Source: Firmicutes bacterium UBA6648
GTDB lineage: Bacteria > Bacillota > Clostridia > Peptostreptococcales > Anaerovoracaceae
Assembly: GCA_002455605.1 (NCBI GenBank)
Contig: DKLE01000075.1
Coordinates: 1-14,323 of the forward strand
Direction: 5' to 3'
Length of the DNA stretch: 14,323 nt
The notes under the pieces are model-generated. The model did not search any database. It had not been told where the DNA came from and saw only the letters and a program-made list of their open reading frames with translations. This document shows positions 6,214-13,739 of the stretch, piece after piece. Numbering within the stretch: position 1 is the first letter of the stretch; every line of letters starts with the position of its first letter. The translations under genes and the position numbers were made by a program.

Positions 6214-7041
6214 TTAATACAACTTCTCTAAAATATCATCTGATATAGTAAACGTGTGCTCTTCAGCCGGGAACTCTCCATTTGCAGTCTCGGATATATA
6301 ATCCGAAAAAGCCTTTTTCATCTGCTCTCCGATGTTTGCATACTGCTTTACAAATTTAGGCTTAAAGCCTCCATACATAGCCAGCATATCCTGATAAACA
6401 AGAACTTGTCCATCGCAGCCTTTTCCAGCACCAATTCCAATCGTAGGAATTTCTAATTTACTGGAAATCAGTTCTGCAAGTTTTGCCGGGACACATTCCA
6501 ACACTACTGCAAAAGCTCCCGCCTCCTGTACGGCTAAAGCTTCCTTCAAAATTCGCTTTGCTGCTTCTTCGTCTTTTCCCTGTACCTTAAAGCCTCCGAA
6601 AGCATTGACCGATTGAGGGGTAAGTCCCAAATGAGCCATTACCGGAATAGAAGCTTTTACAATGGCCTCAATTTGAGGACAAACTTCTAATCCCCCCTCC
6701 AGTTTTACTGCCTGTGCGCAGCCTTCCTTAATCAGACGTCCTGCATTGACAACCGCATCATATACCGATGTCTGATAAGACATAAACGGCATATCTGCCA
6801 CCACAAAAGTTTCCGTACATCCTCTGGACACTGCTTTGGTATGATGTATCATGTCTTCCATGGTTACTGACAAAGTATCCTGATATCCCAGCATAACCAT
6901 CCCCAGAGAATCTCCTACCAAAATGCAGTTAATTCCCGCCTGATCCATTAATTTCGCCGTAGAAAAATCATATGCTGTCAGCATAGTTATTTTATCACTA
7001 TTCTTTTTCTGTTCCTGTAATGTGGTCACGGTATTTTTCAT
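6214..7041 (-). CDS. panB: 3-methyl-2-oxobutanoate hydroxymethyltransferase (ketopantoate hydroxymethyltransferase)
   Basis: The first committed step of pantothenate synthesis: transfer of a hydroxymethyl group from 5,10-methylene-tetrahydrofolate to 2-oxoisovalerate, in the cytoplasm. At 275 residues it has normal length. Mg ligand and catalytic blocks are present: TAYDFSTAKL (22-31), VGDSLGMV with D44 and S45, VVADMPFMSY with D83, AVKLEGG with E115, MAHLGLTPQSVNAFGGFKVQG (135-155), and VLECVP with E182 as the likely catalytic base. IGIGAG and GGFKPKFVKQYA complete the pattern. The ATG at 7041 overlaps the panG-like stop (ATGA), with GGAGGAAA inside that gene, so the pair is coupled. panC and panD are not nearby. 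Confidence 0.97.
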   Translation of the reverse strand: MKNTVTTLQEQKKNSDKITMLTAYDFSTAKLMDQAGINCILVGDSLGMVMLGYQDTLSVTMEDMIHHTKAVSRGCTETFVVADMPFMSYQTSVYDAVVNAGRLIKEGCAQAVKLEGGLEVCPQIEAIVKASIPVMAHLGLTPQSVNAFGGFKVQGKDEEAAKRILKEALAVQEAGAFAVVLECVPAKLAELISSKLEIPTIGIGAGKGCDGQVLVYQDMLAMYGGFKPKFVKQYANIGEQMKKAFSDYISETANGEFPAEEHTFTISDDILEKLY

Positions 7042-7889
7042 TTGAATATTTCCTCCATCTCACTGTAATCCTTGTCTTTGTTTTTTCTCTTTGCAATGGA
7101 CACCAAATGTCTGGAAAGTACCTCATAAAGCTCTCTTTCCTCTTCATTCAGTGCCTTTTTATGTTTTTTTACTGTCTGAACATCGTTCCGCTCTACTGGG
7201 CCAGTCAGGGATGCTTCACTTCCCGCCTGAAGAACTCGATTCATATTTTCAGACATCAGCGGTGTTAACGCTCTCAATGCCTCACTGTAAGAAAATCCGC
7301 AGTCCATCATCATTCGGATGCTGATATCCGCCAGACCTACTACAAAATTACTGCCAAAAACAGCCGCTGCATGATATCTTACTTTATCTTCTTCCCGAAT
7401 TTGAACTACATCGTTTCCAAGTTTTTTAATGAATTCAGTCACGATATGTAGGTTTGACTGTTCCCCTTCAATTGTAAAAATAGCTTGTTTGAGTTTTTTA
7501 TAGGATGTCAGCTTATCGCTGACTGCAAAGAGTGGATGGATAGAATAACCATATGCATCATATTGGTTAATACCTGAGAAAGTGGCTGATGTCAATGAGC
7601 CACTGCAATGACAAACAAATTTTTCTTCTATTGGTAACTCTTTTAAATTTTCCCAGACGGAAGATATGGCATCGTCACTTACCGTGACAAAAATCATTTC
7701 ACTATCTTCTGCTAATTGCATTAAGTTACTGTACTGTTTTGTCTTTGTTAGATCAGCAGCTTCTCTTGCTGCTGAAGAAGATTTATCATAGTATCCTATG
7801 ACATTTGTCGTCTCATCTTGAGAGCAGTTCAAAATATGCATTCCTAAGGAAACGCCTACTTTTCCTGCACCAATAAATCCTATTTTCAA
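7038..7889 (-). CDS. panG: Rossmann-like/DUF2520 oxidoreductase, probable PanG-type ketopantoate reductase
   Basis: A 283-residue NAD(P)-binding protein: Rossmann fold at 1-115 with GAGKVG (7-12), then CHCSGSLTS (93-101), YGYSIHPLFA (114-122) and a helical DUF2520 half with KVRYHAAAVFGSNF (169-182) and ASLTGPVERND (226-236). This fold class includes PanG, an alternative to PanE for reducing ketopantoate to pantoate, described in Francisella and noted in clostridia; I assign it on this resemblance and on its 4-bp overlap with panB. K169, H173 and N181 are plausible active-site residues. The start is TTG at 7889, set by a strong GAGGAGGTGA 4-5 nt upstream; an in-frame ATG at 7964 has no ribosome site. 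Alternative: another DUF2520 oxidoreductase of unknown substrate. Confidence 0.78.
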   Translation of the reverse strand: MKIGFIGAGKVGVSLGMHILNCSQDETTNVIGYYDKSSSAAREAADLTKTKQYSNLMQLAEDSEMIFVTVSDDAISSVWENLKELPIEEKFVCHCSGSLTSATFSGINQYDAYGYSIHPLFAVSDKLTSYKKLKQAIFTIEGEQSNLHIVTEFIKKLGNDVVQIREEDKVRYHAAAVFGSNFVVGLADISIRMMMDCGFSYSEALRALTPLMSENMNRVLQAGSEASLTGPVERNDVQTVKKHKKALNEEERELYEVLSRHLVSIAKRKNKDKDYSEMEEIFK

Positions 7890-8233
7890 ATAATCACCTC
7901 CTCTTCCAGGAGATATTGAGTCTGATTTCCTGATATCAGCCCGTCTTTCGTTTATGGAAACCATAAGCTGTGATTACCCAATATTAGATTTTATTATTTG
8001 TTCATTCTTTCTAAAGGTATAGTTTCTTCTGAATACCATCCAACTGTCATAATATCGGATTTTAAAATATTTGTAAACTTATTTTTTTCAGTTTCGTCCA
8101 TTTCCCACCGTCAAAATAATATTTACATATGTCTTGTCATATATATTTACACATGCTATAATCTGATCTTGTAAACGCACCTTCAAAAAAATCCGTTCTG
8201 ATAAATAATTGAACCAATTGAGGAGGTTAAAAA
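7890..8233. other. 344-bp divergent gap between panG-like and nadA
   Basis: The right end (8122-8220) is the nadA control region. The left part holds the strong ribosome site of the panG-like gene (about 7893-7902) and an in-frame extension of that gene that is probably not translated. On the minus strand at 7994-8101 there is a 35-codon ATG open frame (starting MDETEKNKF) with only a poor GGTGGG site 2 nt ahead of it; I do not call it a gene. I see no clear promoter for panG-panB and no terminator or RNA element. Confidence 0.5.
8122..8175 (+). promoter_or_regulatory. nadABC promoter with phased TTTACA elements
   Basis: The -35 TTGTCA (8134-8139) and -10 TATAAT (8157-8162) are 17 bp apart. 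TTTACA occurs at 8122-8127 and 8146-8151 and its inverse TGTAAA at 8170-8175, each start exactly 24 bp from the last; the first two extend to TTTACAYATG. The -35 lies inside ATATG-TCTTGT-CATAT (8127-8142). De novo NAD operons of Firmicutes are repressed by NiaR with niacin as co-repressor, so this is a candidate NiaR region; I cannot confirm the box. Confidence 0.65.
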
Positions 8234-9142
8234 ATGAACCGGATGATCCATGACATTCAGAAACTAAAAACAGAAAAAGACGCAGTTATCCTGGCACACT
8301 ACTACGTTGACGAAGAAATTCAGGAGATTGCTGATTATATAGGCGATTCCTTTTATTTAAGCCAAATTGCTACGGAAGTACCCCATGATACCATTGTTCT
8401 CTGCGGCGTAACATTTATGGGAGAAAGTGCTAAGCTTTTAAATCCGCAGAAAACAATTCTCATTCCAAACAGCTCTGCAAGCTGCCCCATGGCAGATATG
8501 GCAAGTATTGAAAAAATTCAAGCTGTGAAAGAGGAATACAACGATCTGGCGGTAGTCTGCTACATCAATTCTACTGCCGAAATCAAGTCTTACAGCGATG
8601 TATGTGTCACCTCCGCCAACGCTTTGAAAATAGTAAGTAATTTACCTAATCAACACATTTATTTTATTCCGGATGAAAATCTGGGACGTTACATCGCCTC
8701 ACAGCTTCCGGAAAAGCATTTTATCTTTGATGATGGCTTCTGCCACGTCCATGCAGAGATTACGAAGGAGGAAGTATTGCAGTCAAAGGAATTAAATCCC
8801 AATGCACAAATACTTGTTCATCCCGAATGCACCCCGGATGTTGTACAGCTGGGAGACTATGTGGGAAGCACTTCAGGTATTATTCAATATGCCACAGAAA
8901 GTACCTGTACGGATTTTATTGTCTGTACAGAAATCGGCATATTGCATCAGCTGAAGAAGAAGAATCCCCAGAAGCATTTTTATACAGCCAATTCTATTCA
9001 ATATTGTCCTAATATGAAAAGAATAACCTTAAATCAGGTTCACGATGTGTTAAAAAACAGCCTAAATAGCGTATCCCTTGATGAGGAAACCAGCTCCGCC
9101 GCCAATTTACCTCTCCACAGGATGCTGGAATTAGCTCAATAA
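8234..9142 (+). CDS. nadA: Quinolinate synthase
   Basis: NadA condenses iminoaspartate with dihydroxyacetone phosphate to quinolinate, using a [4Fe-4S] cluster; it is cytoplasmic and oxygen-sensitive. The protein has 302 residues, the short form common in anaerobes and thermophiles. The three cluster cysteines appear as C84 in SASCPMADM, C170 in DDGFCHVH and C258 in SIQYCPNMK, matching the three-cysteine spacing of the family. Other blocks are ILAHYYVDEEIQEIADYIGDS (19-39), FMGESAKLLNP, YINSTAEIKSYSDVCVTSANA, HPECTPDV (196-203), GSTSGI and TEIGILHQLKK. The ATG at 8234 follows GAGGAGGTT by about 6 nt. First gene of nadABC. No nifS-type cysteine desulfurase is adjacent, unlike in Bacillus. Confidence 0.97.
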   Translation: MNRMIHDIQKLKTEKDAVILAHYYVDEEIQEIADYIGDSFYLSQIATEVPHDTIVLCGVTFMGESAKLLNPQKTILIPNSSASCPMADMASIEKIQAVKEEYNDLAVVCYINSTAEIKSYSDVCVTSANALKIVSNLPNQHIYFIPDENLGRYIASQLPEKHFIFDDGFCHVHAEITKEEVLQSKELNPNAQILVHPECTPDVVQLGDYVGSTSGIIQYATESTCTDFIVCTEIGILHQLKKKNPQKHFYTANSIQYCPNMKRITLNQVHDVLKNSLNSVSLDEETSSAANLPLHRMLELAQ

Positions 9143-9146
9143 TGCC

Positions 9147-10466
9147 ATGACAAAGTTCAGAAGCAGCCTTAAAGCGGACATTGTAATAGTAGGAAGCGGT
9201 GCAGCCGGCCTGTTTTGCGCCTTAAATCTGCCAGCAAACAAAAACATAATTATCATAACCAAGGACGCAGCAGAAAACAGCGATTCTTATCTTGCTCAAG
9301 GCGGAATATGCATGATGAGAAACGAAGAGGATTACCATTGCTTTCTGGAAGATACTCTCCGGGCAGGTCATTATAAAAACAACAAGAAATCTGTAGATAT
9401 TATGATCCGCTCTTCACAGGAGATCATACAGGACTTGATTGACTGGGGAGTGGAATTTGAAAAAAGCGGTAATGAATTCCTTTTTACCAGAGAAGGGGCT
9501 CATTCGGTCCCCAGAATTCTCTATCACAAAGATATTACCGGAAAGGAAATTACATCTAAATTATTAAATCGGGTTCAATCCTTTGTAAATATAAAAATAT
9601 TGGAATATACTACAATGCTTGATATCATCCCTCAGGATAATATATGCCACGGTATTGTCTGTAAAACAAACAGCGGGGAGCTGCTGACCATTCAAACAGA
9701 CTGTACGGTTCTGGCCACCGGAGGAATCGGAGGACTGTTCAGCCACTCAACCAATTTCAGCCATTTAACCGGAGATGCCTTAGGTATTGCCATAAAACAT
9801 GGGATTGCTCTTGAAAACATGGATTATATACAAATTCATCCCACCACATTATATACGCCAGAGCCAGGAAGAAGCTTTTTAATCTCTGAATCCGTGCGGG
9901 GAGAAGGAGCTGTGCTTCTGAATGCTCATAAAGAACGCTTTGTCAATGAGCTTCTTCCCCGGGATGTAGTGTCAAGAGAAATATATAAACAGATGGTTTT
10001 GGATCAAGCTCCACACGTTTGGCTTTCTCTGCTGCCTATTGAAAAGAATGTTATCAAACATCATTTTCCCAATATATATGAGCACTGCCTACAAAAAGGC
10101 TACGATGTCACTAAAGAAGCCATTCCTGTCGTCCCTGCCCAACACTATTTTATGGGCGGAATTCGAGTAGACTCCTATAGTCAAACTTCCATGGAACAAC
10201 TGTATGCCATTGGAGAAACCAGCTGTAACGGAGTTCACGGGGCAAACAGGCTGGCCAGCAATTCCCTGCTGGAGACCCTGGTCTTTGCTAAGCGGGCCGC
10301 TGAACAAATTAAAGGAAAAAGTAAAGCTGATACAAGCTTGATACCAGTTCTTCATGCCAAGGACTATAAGGATCACAAAAAAATTCTAATGGAATATAAG
10401 AAAAATATATTAAATGAAATAGAAAGGATGGAAAAAAAACGTGAATTACATAACGATGAAGCTTAA
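9147..10466 (+). CDS. nadB: L-aspartate oxidase, short form
   Basis: NadB oxidises L-aspartate to iminoaspartate and hands it to NadA; fumarate can serve as electron acceptor in anaerobes. It has the FAD-binding GSGAAG at 16-21, LAQGGI at 49-53, TGGIGGL at 191-197 and the substrate-site residues H231 (IHPTTLY), R251 (SESVRGEG), R272 (LPRDVVSR), H333 (PAQHYFMGGI) and R368 (GANRLASNSLLE). At 439 residues it is about 90-100 shorter than the E. coli or Bacillus enzymes, lacking most of the C-terminal helical bundle; I recall similar lengths in clostridia, so this is not necessarily truncation. The ATG is 4 nt after the nadA stop without a clear ribosome site, so translation is probably coupled. 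Its end overlaps nadC. Confidence 0.95.
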   Translation: MTKFRSSLKADIVIVGSGAAGLFCALNLPANKNIIIITKDAAENSDSYLAQGGICMMRNEEDYHCFLEDTLRAGHYKNNKKSVDIMIRSSQEIIQDLIDWGVEFEKSGNEFLFTREGAHSVPRILYHKDITGKEITSKLLNRVQSFVNIKILEYTTMLDIIPQDNICHGIVCKTNSGELLTIQTDCTVLATGGIGGLFSHSTNFSHLTGDALGIAIKHGIALENMDYIQIHPTTLYTPEPGRSFLISESVRGEGAVLLNAHKERFVNELLPRDVVSREIYKQMVLDQAPHVWLSLLPIEKNVIKHHFPNIYEHCLQKGYDVTKEAIPVVPAQHYFMGGIRVDSYSQTSMEQLYAIGETSCNGVHGANRLASNSLLETLVFAKRAAEQIKGKSKADTSLIPVLHAKDYKDHKKILMEYKKNILNEIERMEKKRELHNDEA

Positions 10467-11292
10467 TGCCGATCATTTAATCCGTCAGGCACTGGCCGAG
10501 GATATTACCAATGAAGACATAACCACCAATGCCGTAATGCCGGAGCCACGTCCTGGACAAGTACAGCTTATAGGTAAGCAGGACGGCATCATTGCGGGAC
10601 TGGAAATCTTTAAACGAGTTTTTCAATTGCTGGATGAAAATGTAACGGTTCAAATGAATATTAAAGACGGGGACAGAATAAAGAGCGGTGAAATTCTGGC
10701 TACCGTATCGGGAGATGTCCGGGCCTTGCTTTCCGGAGAAAGAACAGCCCTTAACTATCTGCAAAGAATGAGCGGTATTGCCACTTATACCCGCTCTGTG
10801 GCTGAATTACTGGAAGGCTCTAAAACTAGATTGCTGGATACCCGAAAAACTACCCCCAACAACCGAATATTTGAGAAGTATGCGGTAAAGGTTGGCGGAG
10901 GCTGTAACCACCGGTATAATTTGTCCGACGGCATCCTTTTGAAAGATAATCATATCAATGCGGCAGGCGGAGTAAAAAAAGCTATTCAAATGGCAAAGGA
11001 ATATGCTCCCTTTATCCGAAAAATTGAAGTAGAAGCTGAAAATCTGGACATGGTTCAAGAAGCCGTCCTGGCAGGTGCAGATATCATTATGCTGGATAAT
11101 ATGAGTCCGGAACTGATGAAAAAAGCCATAGAACTAATCGGTGGGCGCGCGGAAACTGAATGCTCGGGGAATGTAACTCTGGAAAACGTCTCAACACTTG
11201 TGAACTTAGGTATCGACTATATTTCCTCCGGTGCTTTGACACATTCTTCTCCTATTCTGGACATATCCTTAAAAAATTTACAGGTAGTATAG
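10441..11292 (+). CDS. nadC: Nicotinate-nucleotide pyrophosphorylase (quinolinate phosphoribosyltransferase)
   Basis: NadC converts quinolinate and PRPP to nicotinate mononucleotide with release of CO2 and pyrophosphate. The 283-residue protein has every family block: LSGERTALNYLQRMSGIAT (R101), LLDTRKTTPNNR (R135, K136), VKVGGGCNHRYNLSDGILLK (H157, R158, K168), KIEVEAENLD (E197), IIMLDNM (D219) and YISSGALTHS near the C-terminus. I chose the GTG at 10441 because AAAGGATGG lies about 10 nt upstream; the ATG at 10456 would remove five residues and lacks a ribosome site. The gene overlaps the end of nadB by 26 bp in another frame, which fits coupling. It ends the nadABC operon at a hairpin shared with corA. 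Confidence 0.97.
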   Translation: MNYITMKLNADHLIRQALAEDITNEDITTNAVMPEPRPGQVQLIGKQDGIIAGLEIFKRVFQLLDENVTVQMNIKDGDRIKSGEILATVSGDVRALLSGERTALNYLQRMSGIATYTRSVAELLEGSKTRLLDTRKTTPNNRIFEKYAVKVGGGCNHRYNLSDGILLKDNHINAAGGVKKAIQMAKEYAPFIRKIEVEAENLDMVQEAVLAGADIIMLDNMSPELMKKAIELIGGRAETECSGNVTLENVSTLVNLGIDYISSGALTHSSPILDISLKNLQVV

Positions 11293-11346
11293 TCTTCAAG
11301 AAAAAATGTGAGTGTAAAAAGACACTCACATTTTTTTCTTGAAGAC
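11292..11346. terminator. Shared bidirectional terminator of nadC and corA
   Basis: An exceptional stem of about 24 bp: GTCTTCAAGAAAAAATGTGA onward (11292-11315) pairs with 11322-11346, with one extra T, around loop AAAAAG. The right arm is coding: it holds the last seven codons of corA and its TGA. The left arm starts at the final base of the nadC stop codon. Both strands have a T-run within the arm. Confidence 0.9.
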
Positions 11347-12231
11347 CCACAGGCTTCCCACAACAATGGCAAAACTCAGTATGATCACCATTGGATACCC
11401 ATACGTCCAGCTTAATTCCGGCATATGGGTGAAATTCATTCCATACCACCCCACAATCAGAGTCAATGGCAAGAATATAATAGTTACCATAGTCAGTACT
11501 TTCATCACATCATTCTGGCGAATCCCGATTTCCGATTGATACACTTCCTGAACCTGCATGGCATATTCTCTCAGAACTTGAGTCTCCCCCTGAAGTCTAG
11601 CCACACGATCGGCAAAAATACGAAAAGTAGCGATATCATCTTTCCCGAAAAAATCCATTTCATTGTCAAATAAGCTTTCTCCCAAATCCGTCAGTTGACT
11701 GTAATAACGATATAAACGAGAAATTTCCTTTTTGAGGCCAAGCATTTGATAATTAAAATCTTCTACTTCCCCCGCTAATATCAATTCCTCCATTTTCGTT
11801 ATATCTTTCTCAATCTGATCCAAATATAAAATATCTTCTTCAATCAATGATACCAGAAAATCATATAAAAATCGTTCCACTGTGTATCCTTTTCGAAGCT
11901 TTCCTGACATAATCTTTTCAATATTCTTTTTTACTGCGTCCGTATCGTCAATAAAGATAAGCTTATTCTCTAAGATGTAAAAAGCGAAGCCTATATTGTT
12001 CTCCTGACCTCGTTTTCGGGGTATATGCAAAGTTCCAAACAGAAAATCCGCATAGCTTTCAAGCTTGCAAAACCGAATATTATCACGATTTTGTTCCAGC
12101 AGGTAGCTGGCCCGAATTTGTACTGCCTGTTCCCATTCCCCGCTGGTGAATACAGCAATTCTATCCGGTTTTTTCCCCCAATTCTCACCGTTGGTCTCTT
12201 GCATTATGTCATTTTCGATTTTATAATACAT
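11326..12231 (-). CDS. corA: CorA-family magnesium/divalent cation transporter
   Basis: A 301-residue membrane protein of the CorA/2-TM-GxN type that forms pentameric Mg2+ channels. The long cytoplasmic N-terminal part (1-240) ends in the charged helical stretch FLVSLIEEDILYLDQIEKDI to EVYQSEIGIRQNDVMKVLTM. TM1 lies at about 245-263, followed directly by the selectivity signature G-M-N (264-266, in GWYGMNF), and TM2 at about 279-297 by a basic tail FKKKM. The loop between has the typical acidic residue (PELSW). The ATG at 12231 has GGAAG/AAGGA sites within 10 nt. It converges with nadC; the stop codon sits in the shared terminator. It is near the lower end of the family in length and cannot be told from cobalt or zinc types by sequence reading. 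Confidence 0.93.
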   Translation of the reverse strand: MYYKIENDIMQETNGENWGKKPDRIAVFTSGEWEQAVQIRASYLLEQNRDNIRFCKLESYADFLFGTLHIPRKRGQENNIGFAFYILENKLIFIDDTDAVKKNIEKIMSGKLRKGYTVERFLYDFLVSLIEEDILYLDQIEKDITKMEELILAGEVEDFNYQMLGLKKEISRLYRYYSQLTDLGESLFDNEMDFFGKDDIATFRIFADRVARLQGETQVLREYAMQVQEVYQSEIGIRQNDVMKVLTMVTIIFLPLTLIVGWYGMNFTHMPELSWTYGYPMVIILSFAIVVGSLWVFKKKM

Positions 12232-12292
12232 ATCCTTCTTCCTTGCCTGATTTTATCATTATGTTTTCCTGTCAGTTTATTTATATAAGCTT

Positions 12293-12328
12293 ATTATAAC
12301 CTAAAATCACAGAAAAAGAATAGTTCTT
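12293..12328 (-). promoter_or_regulatory. Weak candidate corA promoter and small hairpin past the PhoH gene
   Basis: On the minus strand TATAAT (12293-12298) lies about 60 bp ahead of corA, with only a poor -35 (ATTCTT, 17 bp away). Just upstream AAGAA-CTA-TTCTT plus T residues (12316-12328) could be a weak terminator of the PhoH gene; its stem is only 5 bp. Confidence 0.35.
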
Positions 12329-12344
12329 CATGCAGTCTATTTAA

Positions 12345-13739
12345 TTATAAGCAATCCTCTGCTATTTTTGCTAAAGCGCTTCGCTCTACCTCTTCCAGGG
12401 AGATATGTCCGGTTATTTCATAAGGCTTCATTTTTTCCACAACATAAACAAGACCGTTGGATTTAGAATCCACCAGGGTGTTATCAATTTGATTGTCAGA
12501 GGGATCCCCTATCATAACAAATTTTGCGTTTAGTCCGGCTCTTGTCAGCATTAATTTAGCAAGGTGCGGGGTCATTTCCTGGGCCTCATCTATGATTACC
12601 ATTGCATTGGATAAAGTTCTGCCTCTCATGAATGCAAAAGTCTTCATTTCAATGATTCCTGCCTCCTTGTATTGTCCTAAAAAGCTCTCTACCGAAAACA
12701 GCGGTTTTTCAATAGACTCTCCTCGTTTCTTGGCATTTTTATCTACCTTATCATTTTTTTCCCCATGATGCTTTTTACTCCGCTCTGACATTAAATTTTC
12801 AATGGCATCACCGAAGGATTCCATAAAAGGCTTAAGCTTTTCGTCTTCTGTTCCCGGCAAATAACCAATGGAATTACCCGCAGAGATCACTGGTTTGACT
12901 AAAATAATTTTATCGTAAACATGGTTTTCAATAACCTTTTGCAGTGCTGCGGCCACTGATAAAATAGACTTTCCTGTACCTGCTCCCCCGGTCAGCGTTA
13001 CCAAGTGAATATCTTCATCCATCAAGAGTTCAAAAGCCATCTTCTGTTCCCGGTTTCTTGGAGACAACCCCCAGGCTTTGTCTCCTGCATATTTTAAGGG
13101 AACGATCTTATTTCCGTCAAACTTGGCTAAGGTTTCATGTCCCTTCTTGTCGCTGCTTTTTATACAGAAAAATTCATTGGGATAAGCGGTTACTCCCATT
13201 TTTTTAGTAAGCTTTACTCCTCCCTGATAAATTTTGTCGATTTGGGAAGAAGACAAAGCTATCTCTTTATAGCCCTTATATACTTTATCTACATCAATTT
13301 TATCGCTTTGATAATCCTGCACTTCCAGGTTCAAGGACTCCGCTTTAATGGCCACGCAAAGGTCTTTTGTCACCAAGATCGTCTTAATCTTTTTTGATTC
13401 ATTTTTTATATTAAGTGCAATCGTTAAAATTTTATTGTCATTCTTATTTAAATCTACACCATCCGGAATATCCACGGGATTCATATGATTTAACTCTACC
13501 CTCAAGGTCCCTCCCCTAGGCAGCTTAACTCCGTTATGAATATTTCCGTATTGCCTTACATTATTAATTTCTCTAATCGCTTCTCTGGCTTGATACCCCA
13601 AAATTCCTTCTTTTTTCTTTAAATTATCCAATTCCTCCAGACAAATGATGGGAATAATAATATTGTTGTCTTCAAAGGTATAAATACAGCCAGGAAAATG
13701 AATCAGAACATTTGTATCCAATATATAATTCTTTACCAA
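12345..13739 (-). CDS. PIN-PhoH fusion ATPase (YlaK/PhoH2-like)
   Basis: A 464-residue two-domain protein. The PIN ribonuclease domain takes residues 1-145, with acidic residues D8 (ILDTNVLIH), E35/E36 (CLEELDNL), D101 (KNDNKIL) and D126 (VTKDLCVAIKA) as metal ligands. The PhoH ATPase/helicase-like domain covers about 225-464, with the Walker A GGAGTGKS (251-258) and the Walker B VIIDEAQEMT (381-390), also RNREQKMAFELL and VMIGDPSDNQID. Homologues couple ATP-driven RNA unwinding to RNA cleavage; the cellular role is unsettled. A Lys/Asp-rich insert at about 318-346 sits between the Walker motifs. The start is TTG at 13739, 8 nt after GGGAGG; no good ATG exists. It stands alone, with no antitoxin gene in front. 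Confidence 0.93.
   Translation of the reverse strand: MVKNYILDTNVLIHFPGCIYTFEDNNIIIPIICLEELDNLKKKEGILGYQAREAIREINNVRQYGNIHNGVKLPRGGTLRVELNHMNPVDIPDGVDLNKNDNKILTIALNIKNESKKIKTILVTKDLCVAIKAESLNLEVQDYQSDKIDVDKVYKGYKEIALSSSQIDKIYQGGVKLTKKMGVTAYPNEFFCIKSSDKKGHETLAKFDGNKIVPLKYAGDKAWGLSPRNREQKMAFELLMDEDIHLVTLTGGAGTGKSILSVAAALQKVIENHVYDKIILVKPVISAGNSIGYLPGTEDEKLKPFMESFGDAIENLMSERSKKHHGEKNDKVDKNAKKRGESIEKPLFSVESFLGQYKEAGIIEMKTFAFMRGRTLSNAMVIIDEAQEMTPHLAKLMLTRAGLNAKFVMIGDPSDNQIDNTLVDSKSNGLVYVVEKMKPYEITGHISLEEVERSALAKIAEDCL

Noticed and set aside
7890..7964. N-terminal extension of the panG-like protein from ATG 7964
   Set aside because: No ribosome site precedes 7964, the added residues do not belong to the Rossmann fold, and an excellent GAGGAGGTGA precedes TTG 7889.
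10089..10376. Minus-strand 95-codon frame inside nadB
   Set aside because: Antisense to the conserved HYFMGGI and GANRLASNS blocks of NadB; no start signals.
12345..13739. PIN-PhoH as a toxin-antitoxin operon of the mycobacterial PhoAT-PhoH2 kind
   Set aside because: No small antitoxin gene precedes it in the same strand; the gap to the next gene holds a terminator.
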